DNA of 64,000 bases from Longispora fulva (GTDB lineage Bacteria > Actinomycetota > Actinomycetes > Mycobacteriales > Micromonosporaceae): contig NZ_JADOUF010000001.1 of assembly GCF_015751905.1 (NCBI RefSeq), positions 4,278,001 to 4,342,000 on the forward strand, given 5' to 3'. Position 1 is the first letter of the stretch. Each line of letters opens with the position of its first letter. The notes beneath the pieces were generated by a model. That model made no database searches. It had not been told where the DNA came from and saw only the letters and a list, made by a program, of their open reading frames with translations. Of the stretch, positions 17,413 to 25,393 are shown in pieces. A program made the translations under genes and the position numbers.

Positions 17413-17592
17413 TCAGCCGGGATGCGGAGTGGGGCGCGCGGCCGGCCACCAGGCCAACGGCAACGGGACCGGGTGCCGAGGCGGGGGCAGTCGCCGGCGT
17501 CGGCGGCGGCGCGCGTCGTCGGCCGCCGCCCAGCGGGCCTCGATGTCCGCGATGAGGGCGTCCACCGGTTCCGGAACCCTGTCGGCCGTCAT
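17413..17592 (-). CDS. Small hypothetical ORF (59 codons)
   Basis: The ORF starts MTADRVPEPVDALIADIEARW, followed by an acidic-to-basic switch with a run of seven arginines and a proline-rich tail. The first 30 residues form a plausible amphipathic helix. I do not recognise it and no ribosome site is clear, so it may be leaderless or not a gene. It lies between the convergent iclR end and the divergent MFS gene. Confidence 0.3.
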   Translation of the reverse strand: MTADRVPEPVDALIADIEARWAAADDARRRRRRRLPPPRHPVPLPLAWWPAARPTPHPG

Positions 17593-17678
17593 GCTGCGGA
17601 CGCTACCGTTTCGGAACGGGACATGAAGTGCGAATGCCCTGAACCCATGCATGATCCGGGTACCGGCCGGGCCGCGCC

Positions 17679-18797
17679 GTGAGCCCGCGGTGGGCGGTGC
17701 TCGCCGTGTTCGCCGTGCACGGGGCCGTGTCCGGCAGCCTCGCCGCCCGGATGCCGTGGATCGCCGACCACGTCGGCGCCGGCCCCGGACAGTTGGGCGT
17801 CGCACTGACCATGCCGGCCGTGGGCGCGATGGCCGCGATGCCGTTCGCCGGCCGGATCGTGGCCCGGCTCGGCGGCCGGCGCGCCACCCGGGCGCTGATC
17901 GCCGCGTGGGCGGCCGTCCTCGTCCTGCCGGCCCTCGCGCCTGACCTGGTCGGACTGTGCGGGGCGCTGCTGCTCGCCGGAGCGTGCGCCGGCATGTCGG
18001 ACATGGCCATGAACGCCGAGGGCGTCGCCGTCGAGAAACTGCTCGGCCGGCCCGTCATGTCCGGGCTGCACGGCGGCTGGAGCATCGGCGGCCTGCTCGC
18101 CGGCGGGCTCGGCGCCGGGCTCGCCCGCGCCGGGGTCGACGCCCGGTGGCACTTCGCCGTCCTCGGGGCGACGCTGGTGGTCCTCGGGGTCGCGGCCACC
18201 CGGCACCTGCCGTCCGGGAGCGCCGCCGCCGGCACCCCGTTCGCATTGCCCCGGGGGATCGTGCTCGCCATCGCGCTCGTCGGGTTCTGCGCCTGCTTCG
18301 CCGAGACCGCCACCGCCGACTGGTCGGCGATCTACCTGGTCCGGGTACTCGGCTCGGGACCAGCGGCCGGGGCCGTCGCGTACGCCGGGTTCGCCGCGGC
18401 CATGACCCTCGGCCGGCTCACCGGGGACGCCGTCGTGCACCGGTACGGCCCCGTCGGCACCACCCGGGTCACCGGAGCGTTCGGCACGGTCGGCGGGATC
18501 CTGGTCGTGGTGGCGTGGGCCCCGTGGGTGGCCGTCGCCGGGTTCGCGCTGATCGGCCTGGGCATCGCGACCGTCGTCCCCCTGGTGTTCTCCGCCGCCG
18601 GGCGCACCGGCCACGGCACGCACGCGATCGCCAGCGTCGCCACGGTCGCCTACGGCGCCGGCCTCGCCGCGCCCGGCGTCGTCGGCGGACTGGCCGACGC
18701 CACGTCCCTCACCGTGTCGTTCACCGTGATCACGGCCCTGGTGGCGGTGGTCGCGCTGTCGGCGAGAACACTGCGACTTGACGTCCAGTCCAGTTGA
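17679..18797 (+). CDS. MFS transporter
   Basis: The 372-residue protein has about twelve hydrophobic segments, with MFS loop motif A as GRIVARLGGRRATRALI after segment 2 and a repeat of the fold in the second half. It resembles the YbjJ/FucP-like sugar or drug exporters (MNAEGVAVEKLLGRPVMSGLHGG is typical of this subgroup). The start is GTG with a weak ribosome site. The next gene starts 39 bp later on the same strand, so the two may be co-transcribed. Substrate unknown. Confidence 0.85.
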   Translation: MSPRWAVLAVFAVHGAVSGSLAARMPWIADHVGAGPGQLGVALTMPAVGAMAAMPFAGRIVARLGGRRATRALIAAWAAVLVLPALAPDLVGLCGALLLAGACAGMSDMAMNAEGVAVEKLLGRPVMSGLHGGWSIGGLLAGGLGAGLARAGVDARWHFAVLGATLVVLGVAATRHLPSGSAAAGTPFALPRGIVLAIALVGFCACFAETATADWSAIYLVRVLGSGPAAGAVAYAGFAAAMTLGRLTGDAVVHRYGPVGTTRVTGAFGTVGGILVVVAWAPWVAVAGFALIGLGIATVVPLVFSAAGRTGHGTHAIASVATVAYGAGLAAPGVVGGLADATSLTVSFTVITALVAVVALSARTLRLDVQSS

Positions 18798-18836
18798 ACT
18801 CCTAGGGTGCTCCAGACCCCTACCGAGGAGAGTTCC

Positions 18837-19397
18837 ATGTCGCAGTCCCCGATCCGTCTGGCCGTCATCATCGGCAGTACCCGCGAGGGCCGGATCTCGC
18901 CCACCGTCGCGCGCTGGTTCGTCGCGCAGGCCGAGCAGGCCGGCCGGTTCGAGGTCGACCTGATCGACGTCGCCGATATCGACGTCCGCCCCGACATGAG
19001 CGGCGGACCCACCGCCGTCGCCGACCGGCTCGACGCCGCGGAGGCGTTCGTGGTGGTGACGCCCGAGTACAACCACAGCTTCCCCGGCCCGCTGAAGAGC
19101 CTGATCGACGCGCACAAGCCCGAGTGGCGGGCCAAGCCGGTCGGGTTCGTCAGCTACGGCGGGGTGTCCGGGGGACTGCGGGCCGTCGAGCAGCTCCGAC
19201 TCGTCTTCACGGAGCTGCACACGGTGTCCGTCCGGGAGTGCGTCAGCTTCCACGGGGTGTGGAGCCGGTTCGACGCGGAGGGCGCGTTGCAGGACCCGAC
19301 GGCCGCCGAGGGGGCCGCGAAGGTGATGCTCGACCAGTTGGCGTGGTGGGGGAAGGCGCTCCGCGACGCGAAGGCCCTGGTCCCGTACGGATCCTGA
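18837..19397 (+). CDS. NAD(P)H-dependent FMN reductase (flavodoxin-like)
   Basis: The 186-residue protein has the flavodoxin-like FMN-binding motif GSTREGRISPTVARWF and the loop VTPEYNHSFPGPLKSLIDA typical of the SsuE/ArsH-like quinone or azo reductase family. GAGGAGAG seven bases before the ATG decides the start; the in-frame ATG at 18807 lacks one. It probably reduces FMN or quinones with NAD(P)H in the cytoplasm. It follows the MFS gene closely, so a joint role in detoxification is conceivable. Confidence 0.88.
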   Translation: MSQSPIRLAVIIGSTREGRISPTVARWFVAQAEQAGRFEVDLIDVADIDVRPDMSGGPTAVADRLDAAEAFVVVTPEYNHSFPGPLKSLIDAHKPEWRAKPVGFVSYGGVSGGLRAVEQLRLVFTELHTVSVRECVSFHGVWSRFDAEGALQDPTAAEGAAKVMLDQLAWWGKALRDAKALVPYGS

Positions 19398-19531
19398 GCC
19401 GGATCACGGACCGCGGGCCGGGGCTCCGGCCGCAGGGCGGTGGCCGTAGTCCCGGGTCGCCGGCTCCGGCCGGGTCGCGTGCGGCTCCGCCGTCGGATCC
19501 CGACCCGCCCGGCAGTCGTTAACATCGAAGG

Positions 19532-19690
19532 ATGACGACAGAGGACAGCACGGCTGAGCGCGACTTCAGCACCCTTCCGGCGCGGGTCCGCCCGGAGGAG
19601 ATGGTCGGTTCCCAGGAGACCCGGAGCACCCGGGACCTGCCGGACGACGTGAACCCGAGCCAGAACGAGGCGCTCCAGGCGGGCGGCTGA
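19532..19690 (+). CDS. Small acidic hypothetical protein (52 aa)
   Basis: The product runs from MTTEDSTAERDFSTLPARV to NPSQNEALQAGG. It is hydrophilic, acidic and probably disordered; I know no function. Support comes from the normal codon bias and from TAACAT (19520-19525) seven bases before the ATG, a -10 placed for leaderless transcription. It ends 4 bp before the convergent ADP-ribosylglycohydrolase gene. Confidence 0.6.
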   Translation: MTTEDSTAERDFSTLPARVRPEEMVGSQETRSTRDLPDDVNPSQNEALQAGG

Positions 19691-19694
19691 TCCG

Positions 19695-20597
19695 TCACGC
19701 CGTCGGCGGTAGCCAGTCCGGCAGGGGCTCACGGGCGGCCAGCCAGGCCCCGGGGATCCCCGTCACGCCCGGCCCCGCTCCGGTCCCGGTGTGCGCGGCC
19801 ACGATCCCTCCCACGATCGCCGCGGTGGTGTCCATGTCCCCGCCGGCCTCGACGCACGCGCGGATCGCCGCCGGGTAGTCGGTGAGGAACGTCGCGGCCG
19901 TCCACAGCGCGAAGGGCACGGTGTCCTGGGCGCTGACCCGCGCCCCGTTGCCCAGCTCGTAGGCGGCCCCGGCGACCGACCGGCCCAGCAGGGTCCGCGC
20001 GCGGCGGACGCCGTCGGCCGTCAGGCCCCCGGCGATATAGGGCTCGACGACATCCAGCAGATTGTCGGATGTCGTCCCCCGGCTCGCGGCGGCGTGGCAG
20101 GCGGCCACCGCGACGGCCATCGCGCCGACGATCCCCTCGGGGTGACGGTGGGTGACCTCGGCGGACAGCGCGGCCTCGGCGGCGGCCCGGTCCGGGTCCC
20201 CGGCGAAGAAGGCGCCCAGCGGCGCGACCCGCATCGCGGCCCCGTTGCCCCAGGAGCCGCGCCCGCCGAACAGTGCCCCGGCCGCCTCCGCCCAGGGCAA
20301 TCCGTCCCGGATCTGGTGCAGGACGACGACGGCGCCGCCGCCGTAGCCCCGGTACGGTTCGCAGCGTTCGGCGAAGGCCATGGCCAGCGCGTCGCGGTCG
20401 ATGGCGCCCCGGTGGTGGAGTTCCGCGTACACCGAGCAGGCCATCTCCGTGTCGTCGGTCCACGGCCATGGCGGTGCCGGCGGTCGGCCGGCGAGGAGGT
20501 CGGGCAGCGAGCTGCCGGGGACGAAGAACTGGGCGCCGAGGGCGTCGCCGACGGACAGACCGTCGAGGGAGTCGCGGGCGGGATCGGGAGTGGTCAT
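19695..20597 (-). CDS. ADP-ribosylglycohydrolase family protein
   Basis: The 300-residue all-alpha protein has the three metal-binding motifs of the DraG/ARH family: VGDALGAQ near the N terminus, PWTDDTEMACS, and AGGDMDTTAAIVGGIVAA near the C terminus, which place two Mg2+ ions in the active site. Members remove ADP-ribose from proteins, nucleic acids or free metabolites. The ATG at 20597 is the only start that fits the family's N terminus; the longer frame is antisense to the lactonase gene. No ADP-ribosyltransferase is nearby, so the partner is unknown. Confidence 0.88.
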   Translation of the reverse strand: MTTPDPARDSLDGLSVGDALGAQFFVPGSSLPDLLAGRPPAPPWPWTDDTEMACSVYAELHHRGAIDRDALAMAFAERCEPYRGYGGGAVVVLHQIRDGLPWAEAAGALFGGRGSWGNGAAMRVAPLGAFFAGDPDRAAAEAALSAEVTHRHPEGIVGAMAVAVAACHAAASRGTTSDNLLDVVEPYIAGGLTADGVRRARTLLGRSVAGAAYELGNGARVSAQDTVPFALWTAATFLTDYPAAIRACVEAGGDMDTTAAIVGGIVAAHTGTGAGPGVTGIPGAWLAAREPLPDWLPPTA

Positions 20598-20609
20598 ACG
20601 CCGCCCATC

Positions 20610-20759
20610 ATGCCCGCCCGGCCCGTCCTCCGCCACACCGATCCGGGCCTGGCCCCGGGCCCGTCGGAGTTGGGGCGGTGTGCGAACGGGGCCCACTTCC
20701 TGGACCCGAGCGGGCACAACATGGAGATCATCACGCGGCCGTACGGCAGCGCCGGGTAG
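20610..20759 (+). pseudogene. Remnant of a VOC/glyoxalase-fold protein
   Basis: A 49-codon frame ends with GAHFLDPSGHNMEIITRP, the C-terminal strand and metal-binding Glu region of vicinal-oxygen-chelate proteins (consensus FxDPDGHxxE). The N-terminal three quarters of such a protein are missing and the region upstream encodes the divergent hydrolase. It is best read as a decayed fragment. Confidence 0.55.
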
Positions 20760-20849
20760 GTTTTCCGTCGGGCGGAAAGCGCGGTACGGGCGATTCCGGA
20801 GCATGTTAGACACCGTGGGCCCGCCCCAGCCGAACGAGAGGAACGTCCG

Positions 20850-21941
20850 ATGCCCGACACGGAACTGTCCCGGCGTGCGCTCCTCGGCGCGACCGCCGCC
20901 ACCGGCAGCGCACTCCTGATGCCGGAAGCCGCAGCGGCGCGGGCCCCGGAGCTGGCCGCCCGCCCCCGGGTCTACCTGGGCACCTACACCGCCGACGGCG
21001 GCCATGGCCTGGGCGTCGGCGCCCTGGACCCGGCGACCGGCACCCCGACGGTCACGAGCTGGCTGACGGGCGTCCCCGACCCGTCCTGGGTCGACGTGTC
21101 CCCGGACCGCCGGTTCCTGTACACGATCAGCGAGTCCGGCGGCACGGTGCACGCGTTCCGGCTGGACTCGGCGGGCCACCCCGCCCCGCTCAACCAGCAG
21201 CCGACCGGCAAGGGGCCGGCGCACGTGGTCCTGCACCCGGACGGCCGGCACCTGCTCGTGTCGCTGTACGGCGGCGGGGCCGTGGTCGCCCATCCCGTGC
21301 TCCCCGACGGCCGGGTCGGCCCGGCGAGCGACACCGTGCGGCATCCCGGGACGGCGCACGCGCACCAGATCGTGGTCGACCCGTCGGGGCGGTGGCTGCT
21401 GGCGGCGGATCTGGGGCTGGACTCGGTCTACGTGTACGAGCTGAAGGAGGGCCGGTTCCGCCAGCACCGCCAGGTCCGGCTGCGCAAGGGCGCGGGCCCC
21501 CGGCACGTGGTGTTCCACCCGGGCGGCGAGTTCGTCTACGTCGCCAACGAGCTGGACTCCACCGTGGCCGTGTGCCGGTGGCGGGCCGGGGACCTGGTCG
21601 TCGGTCAGGTGCTCAGCACCCGCCCCGCCGACGCGCCGGGCGCGAACTATCCGGGCGAGATCGCGATCTCGGCGGACGGCCGGTTCGTCTACGTGTCCAA
21701 CCGGGGCGACAACACGGTGGCCGTCCTCGGCACGACCGGCGACCGGCTGCGGCTGCTGGCGACCCCGTCCTGCGGCGGCGACTGGCCCCGGCACCTGGGC
21801 CTGGACGCGACCGGCCGGTGGCTGCACGTGGCCAACCAGCGCTCGGGCGACGTGACCTGGTTCCCGCTGGACCACGGACTCCCGGGCCCCCTCGCGGGCC
21901 GACTCCAGGCCCCCGCCGTCGCCCAGGTCCTCACAACCTGA
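20850..21941 (+). CDS. Tat-exported lactonase-like seven-bladed propeller protein
   Basis: The 363-residue protein carries a twin-arginine signal (LSRRALLGATAATGSALLMP) and a 6-phosphogluconolactonase-like propeller (Lactonase family): YLGTYTADGGHGLGVGALDP, PSWVDVSPDRRFLYTISE, AHAHQIVVDPSGRWLLAADLG, ANYPGEIAISADGRFVYVSNRG. Members hydrolyse lactones or cyclic sugar derivatives; export by Tat suggests a folded extracellular enzyme, so the cytosolic pentose-phosphate role is unlikely. GAACGAGAGGAACG precedes the ATG. It reads divergently from the ADP-ribosylglycohydrolase and VOC-remnant region and is followed by an ATP-grasp gene on the same strand. Confidence 0.87.
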   Translation: MPDTELSRRALLGATAATGSALLMPEAAAARAPELAARPRVYLGTYTADGGHGLGVGALDPATGTPTVTSWLTGVPDPSWVDVSPDRRFLYTISESGGTVHAFRLDSAGHPAPLNQQPTGKGPAHVVLHPDGRHLLVSLYGGGAVVAHPVLPDGRVGPASDTVRHPGTAHAHQIVVDPSGRWLLAADLGLDSVYVYELKEGRFRQHRQVRLRKGAGPRHVVFHPGGEFVYVANELDSTVAVCRWRAGDLVVGQVLSTRPADAPGANYPGEIAISADGRFVYVSNRGDNTVAVLGTTGDRLRLLATPSCGGDWPRHLGLDATGRWLHVANQRSGDVTWFPLDHGLPGPLAGRLQAPAVAQVLTT

Positions 21942-22001
21942 GACCCCTTTTCCGGCTACGGAGGAGCCTCCCCTGCCACGACGGCCGATCGACGAGGGCT
22001 T

Positions 22002-22031
22002 TTGACACCCGCGCCCGCGCCCGGGAAGAAT
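22002..22031 (+). promoter_or_regulatory. Candidate sigma-A-type promoter
   Basis: TTGACA (22002-22007), an 18-bp spacer and AAGAAT (22026-22031) lie 33 bp before the ATP-grasp start. The -35 is perfect and the -10 matches four of six positions. Confidence 0.5.
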
Positions 22032-22063
22032 TGCCCGGAATCGTGATCCACAGTGGAGGTATC

Positions 22064-23284
22064 GTGTCGCACGTCATCGTGATCAACCGTTGGCGCGGCC
22101 CGTTCGCCGACTACGCCGCCTACCTCGACCACGCCGCGCACCACGTCACGTACGTCACGGCGGAGGCCGGGCCGGTGATCCCGGCCGGCGCGGCGGAGGT
22201 CCTCGTGGTCGGCGAGCTCTACGACTACCCCGCCGTCCGGGCCGCGCTCGCCCCCGCGATCGACCGGCTCGGCCCGCCCGACCTGGTGGTGGCCCTCAAC
22301 GAGGCGAACCATCCGGTGGCGATGGCGCTGCGCGAGGAGTTCGACCTGCCGGGGCTGCGCGCGCCGGACACCCACCGGTTCCTCGACAAGCACGCGATGC
22401 TGCTGGCCGCGAGCGCGACGGGTGTGCCGGTGCCGGAGTTCGCGCTGGTCACCTCGCGCGCGGAGCTGGACGGGTTCGCCGCCGGGGTCGGCTGGCCGCT
22501 GATCGCCAAGCGGCTGTTCGGCGGGGGCAGCTCCGGCATCACCCGGTTGGAGGGCCCCGACCAGCCCTTCGAGGTGGACTCCCCACTACTGGTCCAGCGG
22601 TACCTGCCGTATCCGGTGTTCCACGTGGACGGCTGGTACACCGGGGAGAAGCTGGGCCCGTGGCTGGTGTCGCAGTACCTGAACATGCCCGACTCGGTGA
22701 CCACCGGGCCGCTGGCGTTCACGCTGGGCGAGGCGGTCGGGTCGGTGGAGATCGACGATCCGGCGCTGTTGGACGCCGTGGAGGCGTTCCTGCTGAAGGT
22801 CATTCCGGGGATGTGCGCCGAGCCGTGGGTGTTCCACCTGGAGCTGTTCGTCACCGACGCCGGCGAGGTGGTGTTCCTCGAGGTGGGCCGGCGGCCGGGC
22901 GGCGGGGAGATCCCGTTCGTGTGGCGCGAGGTGCACGGGATCGACCTGATGGAGCTGGAGTTCCGGCTGCAGTGCGGCGAGGTGCCCGAGGTGGCGGAGT
23001 TCGGGCCGGGTGAGCGGGTCACCGGGCAGCTGCTGGTGCCGGTGACGACGCCGTCGCCGTACCGGGTGACGGCCGCCCCGAGCATGGCCGGCACCCCTGG
23101 CCTGTACGCGGAGGTGGTCCCCGAGGTCGGCACGGTCGCCCACAACCCGGTGGCCTACGAGTTCGCGGGCGGCCGGTTCCGGTTCGTGGGCGACGACACG
23201 GCGACGGTGGCCGCCCAGGTGATGGACGTGGCGGCCCGGTTCACCCTGCGCTGCGAGCCGGCCGACACCACGCCCACCACCTAG
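22064..23284 (+). CDS. ATP-grasp domain protein
   Basis: The 406-residue protein has the ATP-grasp layout: an N-terminal alpha/beta domain (about 1-110), the central lid with WPLIAKRLFGGGSSGITRLE, and the catalytic core with VFHLELFVTDAGEVVFLEVG RRPGGGEIP, whose Glu residues bind Mg2+. Such enzymes join a carboxylate to an amine or thiol by an acyl phosphate (BioD/carnosine-synthase/PurK-like). The GTG at 22064 has GTGGAGG seven bases upstream. Neighbours give no substrate. The protein resembles stand-alone ligases that make small dipeptide-like metabolites, but that is a guess. Confidence 0.85.
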   Translation: MSHVIVINRWRGPFADYAAYLDHAAHHVTYVTAEAGPVIPAGAAEVLVVGELYDYPAVRAALAPAIDRLGPPDLVVALNEANHPVAMALREEFDLPGLRAPDTHRFLDKHAMLLAASATGVPVPEFALVTSRAELDGFAAGVGWPLIAKRLFGGGSSGITRLEGPDQPFEVDSPLLVQRYLPYPVFHVDGWYTGEKLGPWLVSQYLNMPDSVTTGPLAFTLGEAVGSVEIDDPALLDAVEAFLLKVIPGMCAEPWVFHLELFVTDAGEVVFLEVGRRPGGGEIPFVWREVHGIDLMELEFRLQCGEVPEVAEFGPGERVTGQLLVPVTTPSPYRVTAAPSMAGTPGLYAEVVPEVGTVAHNPVAYEFAGGRFRFVGDDTATVAAQVMDVAARFTLRCEPADTTPTT

Positions 23285-23318
23285 CGCGCCCCGGCACCGG
23301 GCCGCCCGCCCAGGCCCC

Positions 23319-24410
23319 TCACACCGACACCGTCAGCTCCTGGGTGCGGTGGTCGCTCATCTTCTCCGGCGAGCCGAACTCGTAGCTGTGCACCCGGACG
23401 GACCCCCGGGTGAACGCCCAGTCCAGTCGCCAGAACGGCATCCACACGTCGTCGCGCCAGGTCTGCGGGTACAGGGAACGGTTGGCCCGCAGCGCGTCGG
23501 TCGCGACCGACGTCAGCCACCGCATGTCCCCCATCGCCGGGGTGGTGTTGAAGTCCCCGGCGACGACCGACGGGTAGGGGTTGGCCGACAGGTCGGCGTG
23601 CAGCCCCTCGAACTGGGCCCGCCGCTTGAGGTCGTTGTCGTTGACGTCGAGGTAGAAGCCGGGCGACAGCAGGGTGCGCTGGCTGAGCTGCATCGGGATG
23701 TGCACGTTGTACACGGACAGCGCCGATCCGCGGTAGAGCAGGTCGGTGCGCAGGACCTTGGCGGCCTCGAACACCTTCCACCAGTCCTCGCCGGGCAACT
23801 CTCCCGGGTCGGGGCCGACGGGCCGGACGCCGAGCACCTTGAGTTTGCTGAGGGTGAGCAGTTCGCCCCGGGCGACGATGGTGTAGCCGGGGAACTCCTG
23901 GCGGAGCCGTTGCAGGTCGCCGGCGGAGCGCGGGCCGCGCCACAGCCCGTCGGTGCCGGTCCGGAAGTCCCAGTTGAGGTACTCCTGGAGCAGGTACACG
24001 TCGGCGTTCTGTCTCTTGAGGAACGCGTAGAACTCATCGGCCCCGTCGGCCTCGTCCCAGTACTCGGTGTTCCAGGAGAACACCTTCAGGGCTCCGGGCG
24101 GGGCGGGGCCGTCGCCGCCGCCGAGCACGGCGTGCGGGTTGAGTCCGCTGTGCGGCAGGCCGAGGAGCAGCGACAGCAGGGCCAGGACCACGACCCTGCG
24201 GCGGCGCGCGGTGAACCGGGCCAGGCCGAGGAGCACGAGGGGCACGACGACGAACCCGAACGGCGGGGCGATGTCGAACAGCAGCCACACCCAGAAGGTG
24301 CCGCTGAACGCGCCCTGGGCGAGGACGTACAGGAACCAGAAGGTGGCCAGGGCGGGCACCAGGGCCCGGGGCCTCAGCCGGCCCCGGGGCCCGGACAGGA
24401 CGAGGGTCAC
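23319..24410 (-). CDS. Membrane-anchored endonuclease/exonuclease/phosphatase (EEP) protein
   Basis: The 363-residue protein has three N-terminal hydrophobic segments (to about residue 95) and then an EEP fold that probably lies outside the membrane: VFSWNTEYW, DVYLLQEY with the metal Glu, VVAGDFNTTPA and MSDHRTQELTV with the catalytic His. Members act as nucleases or as phosphatases of sugars, inositides and lipids. The GTG start overlaps the UbiA stop as GTGA, so the two are coupled. In mycobacteria a phosphatase follows the DPPR synthase (UbiA) step; this protein could fill that role here (inference). It is the last gene of the seven-gene operon. Confidence 0.85.
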   Translation of the reverse strand: MTLVLSGPRGRLRPRALVPALATFWFLYVLAQGAFSGTFWVWLLFDIAPPFGFVVVPLVLLGLARFTARRRRVVVLALLSLLLGLPHSGLNPHAVLGGGDGPAPPGALKVFSWNTEYWDEADGADEFYAFLKRQNADVYLLQEYLNWDFRTGTDGLWRGPRSAGDLQRLRQEFPGYTIVARGELLTLSKLKVLGVRPVGPDPGELPGEDWWKVFEAAKVLRTDLLYRGSALSVYNVHIPMQLSQRTLLSPGFYLDVNDNDLKRRAQFEGLHADLSANPYPSVVAGDFNTTPAMGDMRWLTSVATDALRANRSLYPQTWRDDVWMPFWRLDWAFTRGSVRVHSYEFGSPEKMSDHRTQELTVSV

Positions 24411-25393
24411 GACAGCAGCTCCGGATAGCGGGCGGCCACGAGGAAGCCGGCGAGCAGCACGCCCCACAGCAGCGAGTTGACGACGAGCACCCGGTCGCGG
24501 AGCAGCGCCCGCACGGGGTCGCCCTCCGACTGCCGGACGAGCACGCCCTGGAGGTAGCGGAACAGTCCGAACAGCGCGAACGGCACCGACGCGAGCATCG
24601 CGAGGGGGCCGTGCGACCCGAGCGGGGCCTCGTCGCGCATGTAGAGCAGGAACGCCATGCCGGTGAGTCCGGCGTTGAGGAGGAGCAGGTTGTCGATCAG
24701 GGGCAGGGAGTACCCGCTGAGGGACGGTCGGTGGCTCCGGCTGGCGACGACGAGTTCGTAGCGGCGTTTGCCCAGGCTGAGCAGCAGGCACAGCGTGAAG
24801 ACGGAGACGAGCAGCCAGCCGGAGTAGCGCACGTCGAGGGCGACGTAGCCCAGGGCCATCCGGAGCAGGAAGCCGGCGGAGACGACGAACACGTCGAGCA
24901 GGGGCAGGTGTTTGAGCTTGGCGCTGTAGGCGACGTTGAGGGCGAGGTAGACGAGGACGGGCCAGGCCAGGGTCGGATGGAGTGCGAGCAGTGCCGCCAG
25001 TCCGGTGCCGACGGCCCCGGCGAAACCCCACGCGACGGGTACGGGGACCCGCCCCGACGCCACCGGCCGGTCCCGTTTGCGCGGGTGTCCCCGGTCGCGG
25101 TGCCGGTCGGCGATGTCGTTGACGACGTAGACGAGTGCCGAGGCGACCACGAACACGGCGACGGCCCAGGCCAGCCGGGCGAGTCCGGCGAGGTGCCAGG
25201 CGGGCGCGTCGATGAGGGCCAGGGGCACGACGAGGATGTTCTTCGGCCACTGGGCGGGGCGGATCAGGGCGAGGAGGTCCGTGGCGAGCCGGACCCGTGG
25301 CGGGTCGCCCGGCAGCTGGAGGACGGCGCTAGAAGAGGAACTTGACGACACCGAGGGCCCCCTGCTTCCACGGATCTCGACTGGTGCGGCCAT
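24407..25393 (-). CDS. UbiA-family prenyltransferase (DPPR-synthase-like)
   Basis: The 328-residue integral membrane enzyme has about nine hydrophobic segments. The first Asp-rich motif appears as NDIADRHRDRGHPRKRDRP, with VASG after it, as in decaprenyl-phosphate 5-phosphoribosyltransferase (mycobacterial Rv3806c), and the second region contains YSAKLKHLPLLDVFVVSAG. It should transfer a phosphosugar to polyprenyl phosphate, or prenylate another acceptor. Start is uncertain: ATG at 25393 overlaps the SDR gene by 65 bp and adds a Ser-rich tail, while a GTG at 25351, with AGGGGG before it, gives 314 residues. It sits between an SDR and a phosphatase-like gene. Confidence 0.87.
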   Translation of the reverse strand: MAAPVEIRGSRGPSVSSSSSSSAVLQLPGDPPRVRLATDLLALIRPAQWPKNILVVPLALIDAPAWHLAGLARLAWAVAVFVVASALVYVVNDIADRHRDRGHPRKRDRPVASGRVPVPVAWGFAGAVGTGLAALLALHPTLAWPVLVYLALNVAYSAKLKHLPLLDVFVVSAGFLLRMALGYVALDVRYSGWLLVSVFTLCLLLSLGKRRYELVVASRSHRPSLSGYSLPLIDNLLLLNAGLTGMAFLLYMRDEAPLGSHGPLAMLASVPFALFGLFRYLQGVLVRQSEGDPVRALLRDRVLVVNSLLWGVLLAGFLVAARYPELLS

